DNA of 64,000 bases, taken from contig NZ_CP071793.1 of NCBI RefSeq assembly GCF_017498545.1, positions 5,481,001-5,545,000 on the forward strand. The letters are read 5' to 3'. Made by a program: the position numbers and the translations under genes. The notes under the pieces were generated by a model. That model ran no database searches. It saw nothing but the letters and a program-made list of their open reading frames with translations, and was not told where the DNA came from. Positions 1 to 9,015 of the stretch are shown here, in pieces (position 1 is the first letter of the stretch; every line of letters begins with the position of its first letter). The DNA is from Sulfidibacter corallicola (GTDB taxonomy: Bacteria > Acidobacteriota > Holophagae > Acanthopleuribacterales > Acanthopleuribacteraceae).

Positions 1-278
1 CGGCCCTGGATAAAGCGGAATGGTCCCGCGACGAGGTGGACTGGTGGGTTCCTCACCAGGCCAATGCGCGCATGATCGAGGAAGTCCGCAAGACCCTGTC
101 GCTGCCGGAAACCAAGACGGTTCGCACCATCGAGCACTACGGCAACAGCTCCGCGGGAACGATTCCCATCGCGTTGTCGCTGTCTATGGAGGACGGCCGT
201 TTGAATCCCGGCCATCGATTGCTGATGACGGCGGTCGGCGCCGGCATGCTCCGCATCGGAATCGCTTGGCGCCTGTGA
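1..278 (+). CDS. fabH: 3-oxoacyl-ACP synthase III, C-terminal part
   Basis: This is the last ~91 residues of a FabH-type condensing enzyme; the 5' part lies outside the window and the frame is open from base 3. FabH starts fatty-acid chains by condensing acetyl-CoA with malonyl-ACP in the cytoplasm. The fragment holds two family hallmarks: VPHQAN with the catalytic His, and GNSSAGTIPIAL with the catalytic Asn. It ends in the usual glycine-rich strand (AVGAGMLRIG). The catalytic Cys would lie upstream and cannot be checked. A related KAS III paralogue such as a beta-ketoacyl synthase of another pathway cannot be excluded from this fragment. Confidence 0.85.
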   Translation, partial: ALDKAEWSRDEVDWWVPHQANARMIEEVRKTLSLPETKTVRTIEHYGNSSAGTIPIALSLSMEDGRLNPGHRLLMTAVGAGMLRIGIAWRL

Positions 279-691
279 ACCGCCGTGGCTCGTTGGGCCT
301 TTGTCAGGGTGGGTTTTCTTTCCTTTCGGCGATCCACGCACCCCTGCCGGTTGTGACCAAAGCGTGTTAGGTTACCACCTAAATTGAGCCATTCTTGGTG
401 GCCCGCTCCGGTAGGCCGTCCCCACCAACGTGTTGGGCTGCAACAGCATGTGAAAATGCTCGACGTACCTTCCAAGTACGCCTCTGTTTTTCCCAAGCTA
501 TTTCGCTCCAACATCTTGGTACATCGCATCCACCCGAATCGCCCACTTTAGGTTAGAATGTTGGGCTTGGTGTCGCAGGCGGCTTGTGAGGAAATCGTGC
601 GAACCCCGCGCGTCAGTACCACGGCTCCCTGGGCTGGAACGGCCCTGCGCAACAATTTACACGCGGCAACCATAGGGGAACGGGAGCGATC
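279..691. other. intergenic region fabH-purL
   Basis: These 413 bases contain no convincing gene. A small perfect hairpin lies at 464-480 (CGTAC, 7-nt loop, GTACG) inside a stretch of low coding quality. No clear sigma70 promoter with both boxes was found, although TAGAAT at 554-559 could serve as a -10 box for purL. The purL ribosome-binding site (GGGAG) sits just before 692. Confidence 0.5.
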
Positions 692-2911
692 ATGAAAGAA
701 CCGGTGGTTACACTGGACCTGGCCAAAGAACACGGCCTGACGGAAGAGGAATTCCGCAAAGCATGTGACATTTTGGGGCGAACCCCCAGCTTCACCGAGC
801 TGGGCATTTTCTCGGCCATGTGGTCCGAACACTGCTCCTACAAGAGTTCGAAGATCCATTTGAAACGACTGCCCACCACGGGCGAACAGGTCGTCATCGG
901 ACCCGGCGAGAACGCGGGTGCCGTCGACCTCGGCGACGGCCTGTGCGCCGTCTTCAAAATGGAAAGTCATAACCACCCTTCGTTCATCGAGCCCTATCAA
1001 GGTGCGGCCACCGGCGTCGGCGGCATTCTGCGCGACGTGTTCACCATGGGTGCTCGACCGGTCGCCAACATGAACGCGCTCCGCTTCGGCGCGCCCGATC
1101 GGGCACACATGAAGTACCTGGTCAAAGGCGTGACCAAGGGCATCGGTGACTACGGCAACTGTATGGGGATTCCCACGGTTGGCGGCGAGGTCTTTTTCGA
1201 TCCGGCCTTTCAGGGCAACATCCTGGTCAACGCCATGACGGTCGGCCTGGCCAAAAAGGACGCGATCTTCCTGGGCGAAGCTTCCGGCGTCGGCAACGTG
1301 GCCGTCTACGTGGGCGCCAAGACCGGACGCGACGGCATTCACGGCGCCACCATGGCTTCCGAGGAGTTCAACGAGGAATCCGAACAGAAGCGACCCACCG
1401 TTCAGGTCGGTGATCCGTTCACCGAAAAGCTCCTGCTCGAGGCGCTGATGGAATTGTTCCCCACCGGTGCCGTCATCGGCATTCAGGACATGGGTGCGGC
1501 GGGGCTCACCTCCTCGAGTTTCGAGATGGCCGGACGCGCCGGCTCCGGTGTCGACCTGGACCTCTCGAAGGTACCCATGCGCGAAGAGCACATGACGGCC
1601 TACGAAATCATGCTCAGCGAGAGCCAGGAGCGGATGCTGCTGGTATGTCATCCCGATCGCGTGGACGAGGTCGTGCGCGTGTTCGACAAGTGGGACCTTT
1701 CGGCCGCGGTCATCGGGGTCGTCACGGATACCGGCCGGGTTCGCATCAAGAATCCCGAGGGTGACATCGTGGCCGATATGCCGGTCGGGCCCTTGGCCGA
1801 CCAGGCGCCGATGTACGATCGACCCTACAGCGAACCGCCCGCGTACGCCGAGTACCGGGCATTCGACACCACGCCCTACGCCAACGTCGACCAACCCGCC
1901 GAGGTGCTGCGCAAGCTGCTGGCGAGTCCCAACGTCGCGTCCAAGCAGTGGTTCTACCGGCAGTACGATCACACGGTCCAGACCAACACGGTTCTGGGAC
2001 CGGACCAGGGTGAAGCCGCCCTGGTTCGCATCAAGGACACGACCAAGGCCGTCGCGGTCACCACCGATTGCAATCCCCGATTCGTCCAGTTGGACCCGCA
2101 TTTGGGCACTGCCCACGCCGTCACCGAAGCCGCGCGCAACATATCGTGCACGGGCGCGCTTCCGCTGGCCATCACCGATTGCCTGAATTTCGGCAATCCC
2201 GAGAATCCCCACATCATGTGGCAGTTCAAGCGCGCCATCGACGGCATGGGCGAAGCCTGTCGCGCGCTCGATACGCCGGTCGTTTCCGGCAACGTCAGCT
2301 TGTACAACGAAACCAACGGCAAAGCCGTGTTCCCCACCCCCGCGGTCGGCATGGTCGGCCTGCTCAAGGATCGCCGCCATCACGCGGTCAATGGATTCCA
2401 CAAAGCCGGGCTCAAGGTGTTCCTGCTCGGCGAAACCCGGGAGGAATTGGGCGGAAGCGAGTATCTGTCCCTCGTACACGGGCAGGTCAGCGGCGCGCTG
2501 CCCTCCCTGGATCTGGCCTTCGAAGCGAAACTTCAGGCTTTCGTGCGCGATGCCGTCGCGAAAGGTGTGGTCAAGGTCGCGCGCGACTGCTCCATCGGCG
2601 GACTTGCCGTGGCCCTCGCCAAGTGCTGTTTCGCACAGGAGTTGGGCTTGACGGTCGAACTCGACGGCGAGATCGGCCATGCCGCACTGCTGTTCGGTGA
2701 ATCGGCGAGTCGGATCGTCGTCGCCACCGAGGCCAAGCAGGGCGAAACCCTGGTCAACTGGGCCGGCGAACGCGGGATCCCCTGTGCTCCATTGGGGGAG
2801 ACCGGCGGCGACCGCCTGAGCCTGCAGATCCGTGGTACAACCGTGATCGAGGAACCTGTTTCCGAGCTGGCCGATCTCTGGCGCAACGGTTTGGAACAGC
2901 TACTGAACTAG
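692..2911 (+). CDS. purL: phosphoribosylformylglycinamidine synthase subunit PurL
   Basis: PurL converts formylglycinamide ribonucleotide, ATP and ammonia (from glutamine via PurQ) to FGAM, the fourth step of de novo purine synthesis. At 739 residues it is the small PurL form that works with separate PurS and PurQ, neither of which is in the window. Visible hallmarks are MWSEHCSYK (His47, the conserved N-terminal catalytic region), ESHNHPSFIEPYQGAATG around residue 91 (nucleotide/metal binding), GAVIGIQDMGAAGL, and the repeated half beginning TTDCNPRF. The ATG is preceded by GGGAG at a 5-nt distance. It ends 9 nt before purF, so the two are probably co-transcribed. Confidence 0.97.
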   Translation: MKEPVVTLDLAKEHGLTEEEFRKACDILGRTPSFTELGIFSAMWSEHCSYKSSKIHLKRLPTTGEQVVIGPGENAGAVDLGDGLCAVFKMESHNHPSFIEPYQGAATGVGGILRDVFTMGARPVANMNALRFGAPDRAHMKYLVKGVTKGIGDYGNCMGIPTVGGEVFFDPAFQGNILVNAMTVGLAKKDAIFLGEASGVGNVAVYVGAKTGRDGIHGATMASEEFNEESEQKRPTVQVGDPFTEKLLLEALMELFPTGAVIGIQDMGAAGLTSSSFEMAGRAGSGVDLDLSKVPMREEHMTAYEIMLSESQERMLLVCHPDRVDEVVRVFDKWDLSAAVIGVVTDTGRVRIKNPEGDIVADMPVGPLADQAPMYDRPYSEPPAYAEYRAFDTTPYANVDQPAEVLRKLLASPNVASKQWFYRQYDHTVQTNTVLGPDQGEAALVRIKDTTKAVAVTTDCNPRFVQLDPHLGTAHAVTEAARNISCTGALPLAITDCLNFGNPENPHIMWQFKRAIDGMGEACRALDTPVVSGNVSLYNETNGKAVFPTPAVGMVGLLKDRRHHAVNGFHKAGLKVFLLGETREELGGSEYLSLVHGQVSGALPSLDLAFEAKLQAFVRDAVAKGVVKVARDCSIGGLAVALAKCCFAQELGLTVELDGEIGHAALLFGESASRIVVATEAKQGETLVNWAGERGIPCAPLGETGGDRLSLQIRGTTVIEEPVSELADLWRNGLEQLLN

Positions 2912-2920
2912 GGGGGCATC

Positions 2921-4309
2921 TTGTTGGACAAATTCAAGGACGAGTGTGGCATTTTCGGCATCAAACCGCATCCCGAAGCTGCCAACATGGCGTATCTGGG
3001 CCTGTACGCCCTGCAACACCGTGGTCAGGAAGCCGCGGGCGTCGTTTCGGAAAGCGACGGGGTGTTGACCTGCTCCAAGGGGCAAGGCCTGGTATCCGAC
3101 GTATTTACACGAGAAAAACTGCAGCGGTTGCGCGGCGACTCGGCCATCGGCCACGTGCGCTATTCGACGGCCGGCTCCAACCGCATCGAGAATGCCCAAC
3201 CGATTCTGATCACCTGCCAGCACGGCCAGATCGCGGTCGCCCACAACGGCAACCTGGTCAACGCCATGGAAATGCGCCGCAAATTGGAGAAAATCGGCTC
3301 CATCTTCAACACCGACAGCGATTCCGAAGTGCTGCTGCACCTGATCGCCAAGAGCAAGCAGGAAACGCTGGAAGACGCCATCATCGAGGCGTTGAATCAG
3401 GTGGAAGGCGCCTATTCCTGCGTGTTCCACACCAAGGACAAGCTCATCGCCGTACGCGATCCGCGCGGGTTCCGGCCCCTGATGCTCGGTACTCTCGGTG
3501 AATCGACCGTGTTCGCTTCCGAGACCTGCGCCTTCGATTTGCTCGACGCCCAGTTCCAGCGGGAGCTGGAGCCCGGCGAGATGGTCGTCGTCAACCGGCG
3601 CGGCATGCGTCGCAGCATGAAACCCTTCGAGGAAAAGCCGATTCGCCAGTGCATTTTCGAGCACATCTATTTCGCGCGCCCCGATGGCTTCATGTTCGGC
3701 GAGCATACGCAGCGCTATCGCGAACAACTGGGCGCCAAGCTGGCCGAAGAGAATCCGCTCGAGGCCGATTACGTGATTCCGGTTCCCGACAGCGGGGTGT
3801 CCGCCGCCTTGGGTTACGCCCGGGCCAGTGGGATTCCCTTCGCTTTCGGGCTGATTCGCAACCATTACGTGGGTCGAACCTTTATCGAGCCGAAGCAGAG
3901 CATCCGTCACTTCGGCGTGAAGATCAAACTCAACCCGGTTCGGCACCTCTTCGAAGGGAAACGGGTCGTGTTGGTTGACGATTCGTTGGTGCGCGGCACG
4001 ACCTCGCGCAAGATCGTGAAGATGGTGCGCAATTGCGGTGCGACCGAGGTGCACATGCGCATCAGCGCGCCGCCGACGACCCATCCGTGCTATTACGGCA
4101 TCGATACGCCCACGCGCGGTGAGCTGATCGCCAGTTCCCACAGTATCGACGAGATCCGCAAATACATCGAGGCCGATTCGCTGGAGTACATTTCCATCCA
4201 GGGCATGTTGGATTGCCTGAACAATTCGTCGCCCGAAAGCTACTGCAAGGCCTGCTTCACCGGGGACTACGTGATTCCCTTTCCGCATCAGGCCGGGGCA
4301 TCGGTATGA
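2921..4309 (+). CDS. purF: amidophosphoribosyltransferase PurF
   Basis: PurF makes 5-phosphoribosylamine from PRPP and glutamine, the committed step of purine synthesis. The 462-residue protein begins MLDKFKDECGIFGI, so an 8-residue propeptide would be removed to expose Cys9 as the N-terminal nucleophile of the glutaminase domain. The PRPP loop VVLVDDSLVRGTTS lies near residues 349-362. Cys244, Cys390, Cys442 and Cys445 match the four ligands of the Bacillus-type 4Fe-4S cluster, so this is the iron-sulfur, oxygen-sensitive class. The start is TTG (2921 or the adjacent TTG at 2924) behind a strong AGGGGGG; there is no ATG. Its stop overlaps the next start (ATGA). Confidence 0.96.
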   Translation: MLDKFKDECGIFGIKPHPEAANMAYLGLYALQHRGQEAAGVVSESDGVLTCSKGQGLVSDVFTREKLQRLRGDSAIGHVRYSTAGSNRIENAQPILITCQHGQIAVAHNGNLVNAMEMRRKLEKIGSIFNTDSDSEVLLHLIAKSKQETLEDAIIEALNQVEGAYSCVFHTKDKLIAVRDPRGFRPLMLGTLGESTVFASETCAFDLLDAQFQRELEPGEMVVVNRRGMRRSMKPFEEKPIRQCIFEHIYFARPDGFMFGEHTQRYREQLGAKLAEENPLEADYVIPVPDSGVSAALGYARASGIPFAFGLIRNHYVGRTFIEPKQSIRHFGVKIKLNPVRHLFEGKRVVLVDDSLVRGTTSRKIVKMVRNCGATEVHMRISAPPTTHPCYYGIDTPTRGELIASSHSIDEIRKYIEADSLEYISIQGMLDCLNNSSPESYCKACFTGDYVIPFPHQAGASV

Positions 4310-5079
4310 GCGAAATCGATCTTGGCCGGCTGGTCAGCCACCTGAACCAATACTTGCGCGTCAACGAATTTCGGGAAGGCGCGGTGAATGGGCTACAGGT
4401 GGCCGGCAAGAAGCGGATCAAGCGGGTGGCGTTCGCGGTGGACGGCGTACTGGAAACCTTCCGGGCCGCCGCCGCTTGGGGCGCGGATATGTTGCTCGTT
4501 CATCACGGCATCTATTGGGGCTTTCAATACCCGTTGCGCGGACCCGACTACCAGCGCGTCAAGACCCTGATGGACGCCGACATGGCGCTCTACGCGGTAC
4601 ACCTTCCCCTGGACGCCCATGGGGAGGTCGGCCACAACGTGGAACTCCTGCGCGCGTTGGAAGTCGACCCGGAGACCTTGGAACCGTTCGGCGACTACAA
4701 GGGCGTGTCGATCGGCTTCCAGGCGCGCTTTCCCCGGCAATTGACCCGCGACGCGGTCACCGAGCGCCTGGAACGGGTTCTGGGTGGATCGGTCCAGTTG
4801 CTGCCCTTCGGTCCCGAGAAGGTTCGCAGCGTGGCTTGTGTCACCGGGCAGGGCGCCGATTTCGCGTTGGTCCGCGAGGCCAAGATCGGCGGTATCCACT
4901 ATTACATCAGCGGCGAGGCCAACCACCCCATCTACCACTACGCCAAGGAGAACGGGGTGACGGTCGCGCTGGGCGGCCACTACAACACCGAGGTCTTCGG
5001 GCTGCATGCGTTGCGGCGGTACATCGAGGAACGGTTTCAATTGGAAACGCTGTTCATCGATTGCCCTACGGGGATGTGA
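4306..5079 (+). CDS. Nif3-like dinuclear metal centre protein
   Basis: A 257-residue member of the Nif3/YbgI (DUF34) family, the short form without the inserted domain found in some Firmicutes homologues. Conserved metal ligands are visible: the His pair in LLVHHGIYWG (residues 66-67) and GGHYNTEVF (His225, Glu229). The family forms hexameric rings with a dinuclear metal site; its function is not settled, with proposed links to GTP cyclohydrolase or metal-chaperone activity. The ATG at 4306 overlaps the purF stop by four bases, which fixes the start and places it in the purL-purF operon. An in-frame upstream ATG at 4213 would lie deep inside purF and is rejected. Confidence 0.9.
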   Translation: MSEIDLGRLVSHLNQYLRVNEFREGAVNGLQVAGKKRIKRVAFAVDGVLETFRAAAAWGADMLLVHHGIYWGFQYPLRGPDYQRVKTLMDADMALYAVHLPLDAHGEVGHNVELLRALEVDPETLEPFGDYKGVSIGFQARFPRQLTRDAVTERLERVLGGSVQLLPFGPEKVRSVACVTGQGADFALVREAKIGGIHYYISGEANHPIYHYAKENGVTVALGGHYNTEVFGLHALRRYIEERFQLETLFIDCPTGM

Positions 5080-5126
5080 CGCCACTTCGATCGGCAACGT
5101 CACGGGCCGGGGTCGAGGCCCCGGCT

Positions 5127-7643
5127 TCACTTCCGCGGTCGCACGCCGCGAATGGCCTGGGCTTCGTAGGGGTTTTCGGGCCAATAGTGTTTGGGGTAGC
5201 GCGACCGCAGTTCCTTGCGCACCTCGGCGTAGCCACCGTCCCAGAAACTCTTCAGGTCGCTGGTGATTTGGACCGGACGTCGGTTTGGCCCGAGCAAATG
5301 GCACAGCAGGGCGACGCGACCCCTTGCGATCCGGGGCGTTTCGGCCATGCCGAACATCTCCTGAATTCGGGCGGCCAACACGGGCGTGCCCGCCGGATCC
5401 TGAGCGGGTTCGTAGTCGATGATCACGGAACTGCCCGAGGGGACCTGCCAACGCTCGGGCACTTCGCGGTCCAGCAATTGTCGTTGTTGCCAGCTCAAGG
5501 GCGCCAGCAGGTGAACCTGCCAGTCCATTTTGCGCAGCGCTTCGAAGTTCTTTTTACCGAAACACAGGGTCGGCAGCATGGCCCGCAATCCCGAATCGGT
5601 GTAATCGGGCCAACCTTCTTCCGGGAGGTGGCGGGCCGCGAAGCGCAGGCGGGTGAGGAGGCGACGTGCCTTGGGGTCCGGTTGAAACACGCGCTCGAAG
5701 TGTTGGGCGGCCGCCTCGGCGAGCGCGGTCGACATCGCTTCCGCGTCGACGGCCACGCCCTGCTTCTCGTCCAGTACCAATCCGCCCAGCACCGTCTGAC
5801 GCACGCCTCGCACGGCTTGGCGTTGGGCATCGAAGACGGCGCTCTCGCGGGTTTCGGTGGGCAGCAGCGTCCGGGCCGTCGCCAGGGTGATCGGTACGAT
5901 CTGATCGGCTTTGCCGGCCGTGCGATCGGTGCCGCGCTCCGATAGTCTGACCGCAATGAAGAGGTCGAACGAAGACCCGTGCTTCGGCGGGGTGAAGGCG
6001 ATGCCCCGTCCTCCCACCATGCGGCCCAGGCCCTGACCGACCACGCGGCAGATCCGATCGGGAAAACCGGCGAGCAGCAGGGCGGCCCATTCCTCGCTTC
6101 CCATCGATCGTGGATTTCCCGGAGGGGCGGTCTTGCCGTGGGTCAGGGATGCCGCCTGCCGCAGGAGTTGTCGCTCGATGTCGCGTAGGCGTCGGCAAGC
6201 GCGTTCGGTGCCGGGGTCGAGACGGGCCTTACCCTCGCGCCAGTCGGCGTACAGTTCCATTTGTTCGCTCAGTTCGGCCGACTCGCGCAGTGGCCGTTCA
6301 CCCAAAAGGGCGCAGAGCGATGCGGCCTCGCCGAGCCGGTTGCGGGCAATGCCCTCCAGCAGGATGGCGCCGAGCCGGGGGTGGAGCGGAAGGCCGGCCA
6401 GGCGGCGTCCCTTGTCGGTTTGGCGACCATCGTCACCCAAGGCGCCCAGCAGGCGAAGCGTGTTGGAGGCGCGGTTCAGCACGGCCTCCGGCGGGCGCTC
6501 GAAAAAGGGAAAATCGTCCAAGTCGGGACCGTGGAAATCGATCACCTGGAGCAGGGTGGAGGCCAGGTCGATACGGCTCATTTCCGGCTCGTCGTTTTCG
6601 CTCAGCATCTGGTGCAGTGCATCGTCCCAAAGGCGGATGACCCGACCCGGTCGCTGACGTCCGGCGCGGCCCGCGCGCTGTTTGGCGCTCGCGCGGCTGA
6701 TGCGCACCAGATCGAGGTGGTCGATGCCCGTACCCACGTGGTGGAACATCTGTTTTTGGTACCCGCTGTCGATGACCGCGCTGACGCCCTCGATGGTCAG
6801 GGAGGTTTCGGCGATGTTGGTGGAGAGGATGATGCGGCGCTCTCGGGAAGGGCGCAATGCGGCGTCCTGTTCACTGCTGGAGAGCGACCCGTGCAACGGC
6901 ACCAGCTTCGCCGGCCAAGATTTTTGGTCCAGGTGGCGTTTGACGCGGTTGATCTCGGGTGCGCCTGGCAGAAAGATCAGCACGTGGCCGCCGTCGTCCT
7001 CGGGATCGGCGAACAGTGCATTCAGCGCGCCTTCGCAGGCCGGACCGAAATCGCGAGGCGTGGTGGTGGGATGGTGGTGAATCGTCAGGGGATAGGTTCG
7101 GCCCTCGGCGGTGATGATTGGGCAGTTGGACAGGAAACGAGAGACGGGTTCGGTTTGCAGGGTCGCCGACATGACGACCAATTTCAGGTCGTCGCGCACG
7201 GCGGACAACTCGCGCAAAAAGGCCAGCGACAGATCGGTGTGGACCGAGCGTTCGTGAAATTCGTCCAGGATGACCGCATTGACGCCTTCCAACAGGGCGT
7301 CCTGCAGGAGCCGCCGCGTGAGGATGCCCTCGGTCACCACCAGGATTCGCGTCTTGGCCGAGGCCTTGCGCTCGAATCGGATTTGATACCCCACGGTATC
7401 GCCGAGGCGATCGCCAACTTGCGCGGCAAGGGTCCGGGCACAGGCGCGCGCCGCCACCCGCCGCGGTTGCAGCATCATCAGCAGGCCGTCCCCCAGCACA
7501 CCCGATTTCAAGAGGAACGGCGGCACCCGTGTCGTCTTGCCGGAACCCGTCGGGGCCTGCAACACCGCTGCGGATCCCTCACGCAGCGCCTTTGCCAATT
7601 GCGGCAGCACGCGGTCGACGGGTAGATGTTCCGGAAACGACAT
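5127..7643 (-). CDS. hrpB: ATP-dependent helicase HrpB
   Basis: An 838-residue DEAH/RHA-type helicase of the HrpB family, whose cellular role is poorly defined. The N-terminal half has Walker A QAPTGSGKTTRVPPFLL, motif II DEFHER (HrpB form of the DEAH box), motif III SATL, STNIAETSLTIEGV and QRAGRAGRQRPG. A helicase-associated HA2 region follows. The C-terminal HrpB-specific domain is present (SWQQRQLLDREVPERWQVPSG and a C-terminal WPENPYEAQAIRG), so it is complete. The neighbouring methyltransferase lies upstream on the same strand with only ~37 nt between them, so they may share a transcript. It converges with the nif3-like gene (47 nt gap). Confidence 0.95.
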   Translation of the reverse strand: MSFPEHLPVDRVLPQLAKALREGSAAVLQAPTGSGKTTRVPPFLLKSGVLGDGLLMMLQPRRVAARACARTLAAQVGDRLGDTVGYQIRFERKASAKTRILVVTEGILTRRLLQDALLEGVNAVILDEFHERSVHTDLSLAFLRELSAVRDDLKLVVMSATLQTEPVSRFLSNCPIITAEGRTYPLTIHHHPTTTPRDFGPACEGALNALFADPEDDGGHVLIFLPGAPEINRVKRHLDQKSWPAKLVPLHGSLSSSEQDAALRPSRERRIILSTNIAETSLTIEGVSAVIDSGYQKQMFHHVGTGIDHLDLVRISRASAKQRAGRAGRQRPGRVIRLWDDALHQMLSENDEPEMSRIDLASTLLQVIDFHGPDLDDFPFFERPPEAVLNRASNTLRLLGALGDDGRQTDKGRRLAGLPLHPRLGAILLEGIARNRLGEAASLCALLGERPLRESAELSEQMELYADWREGKARLDPGTERACRRLRDIERQLLRQAASLTHGKTAPPGNPRSMGSEEWAALLLAGFPDRICRVVGQGLGRMVGGRGIAFTPPKHGSSFDLFIAVRLSERGTDRTAGKADQIVPITLATARTLLPTETRESAVFDAQRQAVRGVRQTVLGGLVLDEKQGVAVDAEAMSTALAEAAAQHFERVFQPDPKARRLLTRLRFAARHLPEEGWPDYTDSGLRAMLPTLCFGKKNFEALRKMDWQVHLLAPLSWQQRQLLDREVPERWQVPSGSSVIIDYEPAQDPAGTPVLAARIQEMFGMAETPRIARGRVALLCHLLGPNRRPVQITSDLKSFWDGGYAEVRKELRSRYPKHYWPENPYEAQAIRGVRPRK

Positions 7644-7680
7644 CGTTGGCCTCGGTTGGGGATTTCAAACGGGGGCCGCG

Positions 7681-8559
7681 CTAATCGCGACGCAACCGAA
7701 AGTAACTGGTATAGGCCACCTTGGTGGCGACCCAATAGGGGAAATGGGTCAGCTTCCCGAGCAGGCTCTCGGGGAGGTCGAACGTTTTCGGTTCTTTCAG
7801 TTCGTGGTCCACTTGAAAACCGGCGTCGCCCAGCAAGTGCTTGAACTCCTCGTGATCCCAGTGATAAGTGTGCGGCGTGTCGAAAAAGAGGAAACGTTTG
7901 ATCCAAGAAGTAAAGGTATGGACGTATACGCGCAGGCTCCCGCCGGGCTTGAGGACGCGACGGATCTCGGAGAGCACGGCCGGTGCGTCGGAGACGTGAT
8001 CGAGCACGTTGAAGCAGATCACGTGGTCCAGGGCGCCGTCCACGAAGGGCAACTTCTCCGCGGAGAGCCCGGCGATCGGCATGGGAGACAGGCCCTCGCT
8101 GCACTCGATCAGGTTCTCGCGGGCGTAGACTTCGGCCAGGGGATCGACGCCGAACGGCTGCATGTCCTCGGGCCGGCAAAAATTCAGGACCGACACCGGT
8201 CCACATCCCACGTCCAGGACCTTGCCGGTGGGCAGCGCACCGCCGGTCTTCTCCACCACTTCCTGCCAGAAGGCTTCCAACGAGATGTGTTTGTAAAGCG
8301 TGTTTTGCCGCCAGGTGCGCCAAAATTGGGCCTCGGCGGCTTGGGCCTTGCGCCAACGCTTGCCGAATCGAGGTTGCGGCAGATCGCTGGTGAACTCCGC
8401 GTAGACGATGGGATCGGCCAGTGAATCCTGGCGGAAATGCTCCAGCGGGCCCTTGCCTCCGGGGATGGCAAGCAGGCCGGTTTGCTGCCAGGCGTTCAAG
8501 TTGGATCCGGCGAAGACGGGGAAGGAGGAGGTCGGAGGATGGGTGGCAGCCAAGTTCAA
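7681..8559 (-). CDS. class I SAM-dependent methyltransferase
   Basis: Predicted cytoplasmic methyltransferase with a Rossmann SAM-binding core: motif I VLDVGCGPVSVLNF, an acidic post-I strand, LPFVDGALDHVICFNVLDHV and the RRVLKPGGSLRVYVH strand, followed by a C-terminal helical lid. The substrate cannot be named; the profile resembles UbiE/Methyltransf_11 proteins acting on small molecules or lipids. I prefer TTG at 8557-8559 because AAAGGA lies nine bases upstream. The frame stays open to another TTG at 8629-8631 (24 residues longer), so the start is uncertain. The ~100 residues before motif I are not a domain I recognise. Confidence 0.8.
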   Translation of the reverse strand: MNLAATHPPTSSFPVFAGSNLNAWQQTGLLAIPGGKGPLEHFRQDSLADPIVYAEFTSDLPQPRFGKRWRKAQAAEAQFWRTWRQNTLYKHISLEAFWQEVVEKTGGALPTGKVLDVGCGPVSVLNFCRPEDMQPFGVDPLAEVYARENLIECSEGLSPMPIAGLSAEKLPFVDGALDHVICFNVLDHVSDAPAVLSEIRRVLKPGGSLRVYVHTFTSWIKRFLFFDTPHTYHWDHEEFKHLLGDAGFQVDHELKEPKTFDLPESLLGKLTHFPYWVATKVAYTSYFRLRRD

Positions 8560-9015
8560 GGGAGTGAATCCTTTGTGATCTGGTGAAGCGGAGGGTTGGC
8601 GAACGAACCCCGATCGGGAGTATAGCGCCAAATGGGGCCCAGGTCATCTCGGGATTGATCCCGGGCGTGGCAGGGTTTTGCCCTGTGAACGCCCAACCGG
8701 TTTCCGAATCGGGGGCTCGGGAAGAGGATGGGCATTCGCGCTGGGGCCGTCGTTCGTCAGGCCGGCGGGAAGGGCCGCGGAATCAGGCGGTTCTGTCTCC
8801 CCTGGCGTGATTCATTCCACGTTCGTCGCGGACGTCCACCATTTCGCCGGGGTTCGGTGCTAAGGTACCCGAATCCCAAACTCGGATCTCCCCGGCCTCG
8901 GCTCGAAACGGTTTCTCCACACGGGTCTTCGTGCCCGGGCAACACCCGCATGGGGGAGGGGCGACGCCGCGTTCGAACCGAATTGGGACATCTATTATTA
9001 ATAGGAGATCGAGCC
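8560..9015. other. divergent intergenic region
   Basis: These 456 bases separate the methyltransferase (minus strand) from the beta-helix gene (plus strand). There is no supported gene. Just before the plus-strand gene is a short AT-rich palindrome, CTATTA-T-TAATAG at 8992-9004, whose right half runs into the ribosome-binding site AGGAG. It could be an operator or simply part of an AT-rich leader. Confidence 0.4.

Noticed and set aside
137..529. Small minus-strand frame upstream of purL with a Cys-rich peptide
   Set aside because: It overlaps the end of fabH, lacks a ribosome site and spans a hairpin; more likely non-coding.
548..2680. Long minus-strand open frame (710 codons) opposite purL
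   Set aside because: It mirrors purL codon structure in GC-rich DNA, has no known family and no ribosome site; purL is unambiguous.
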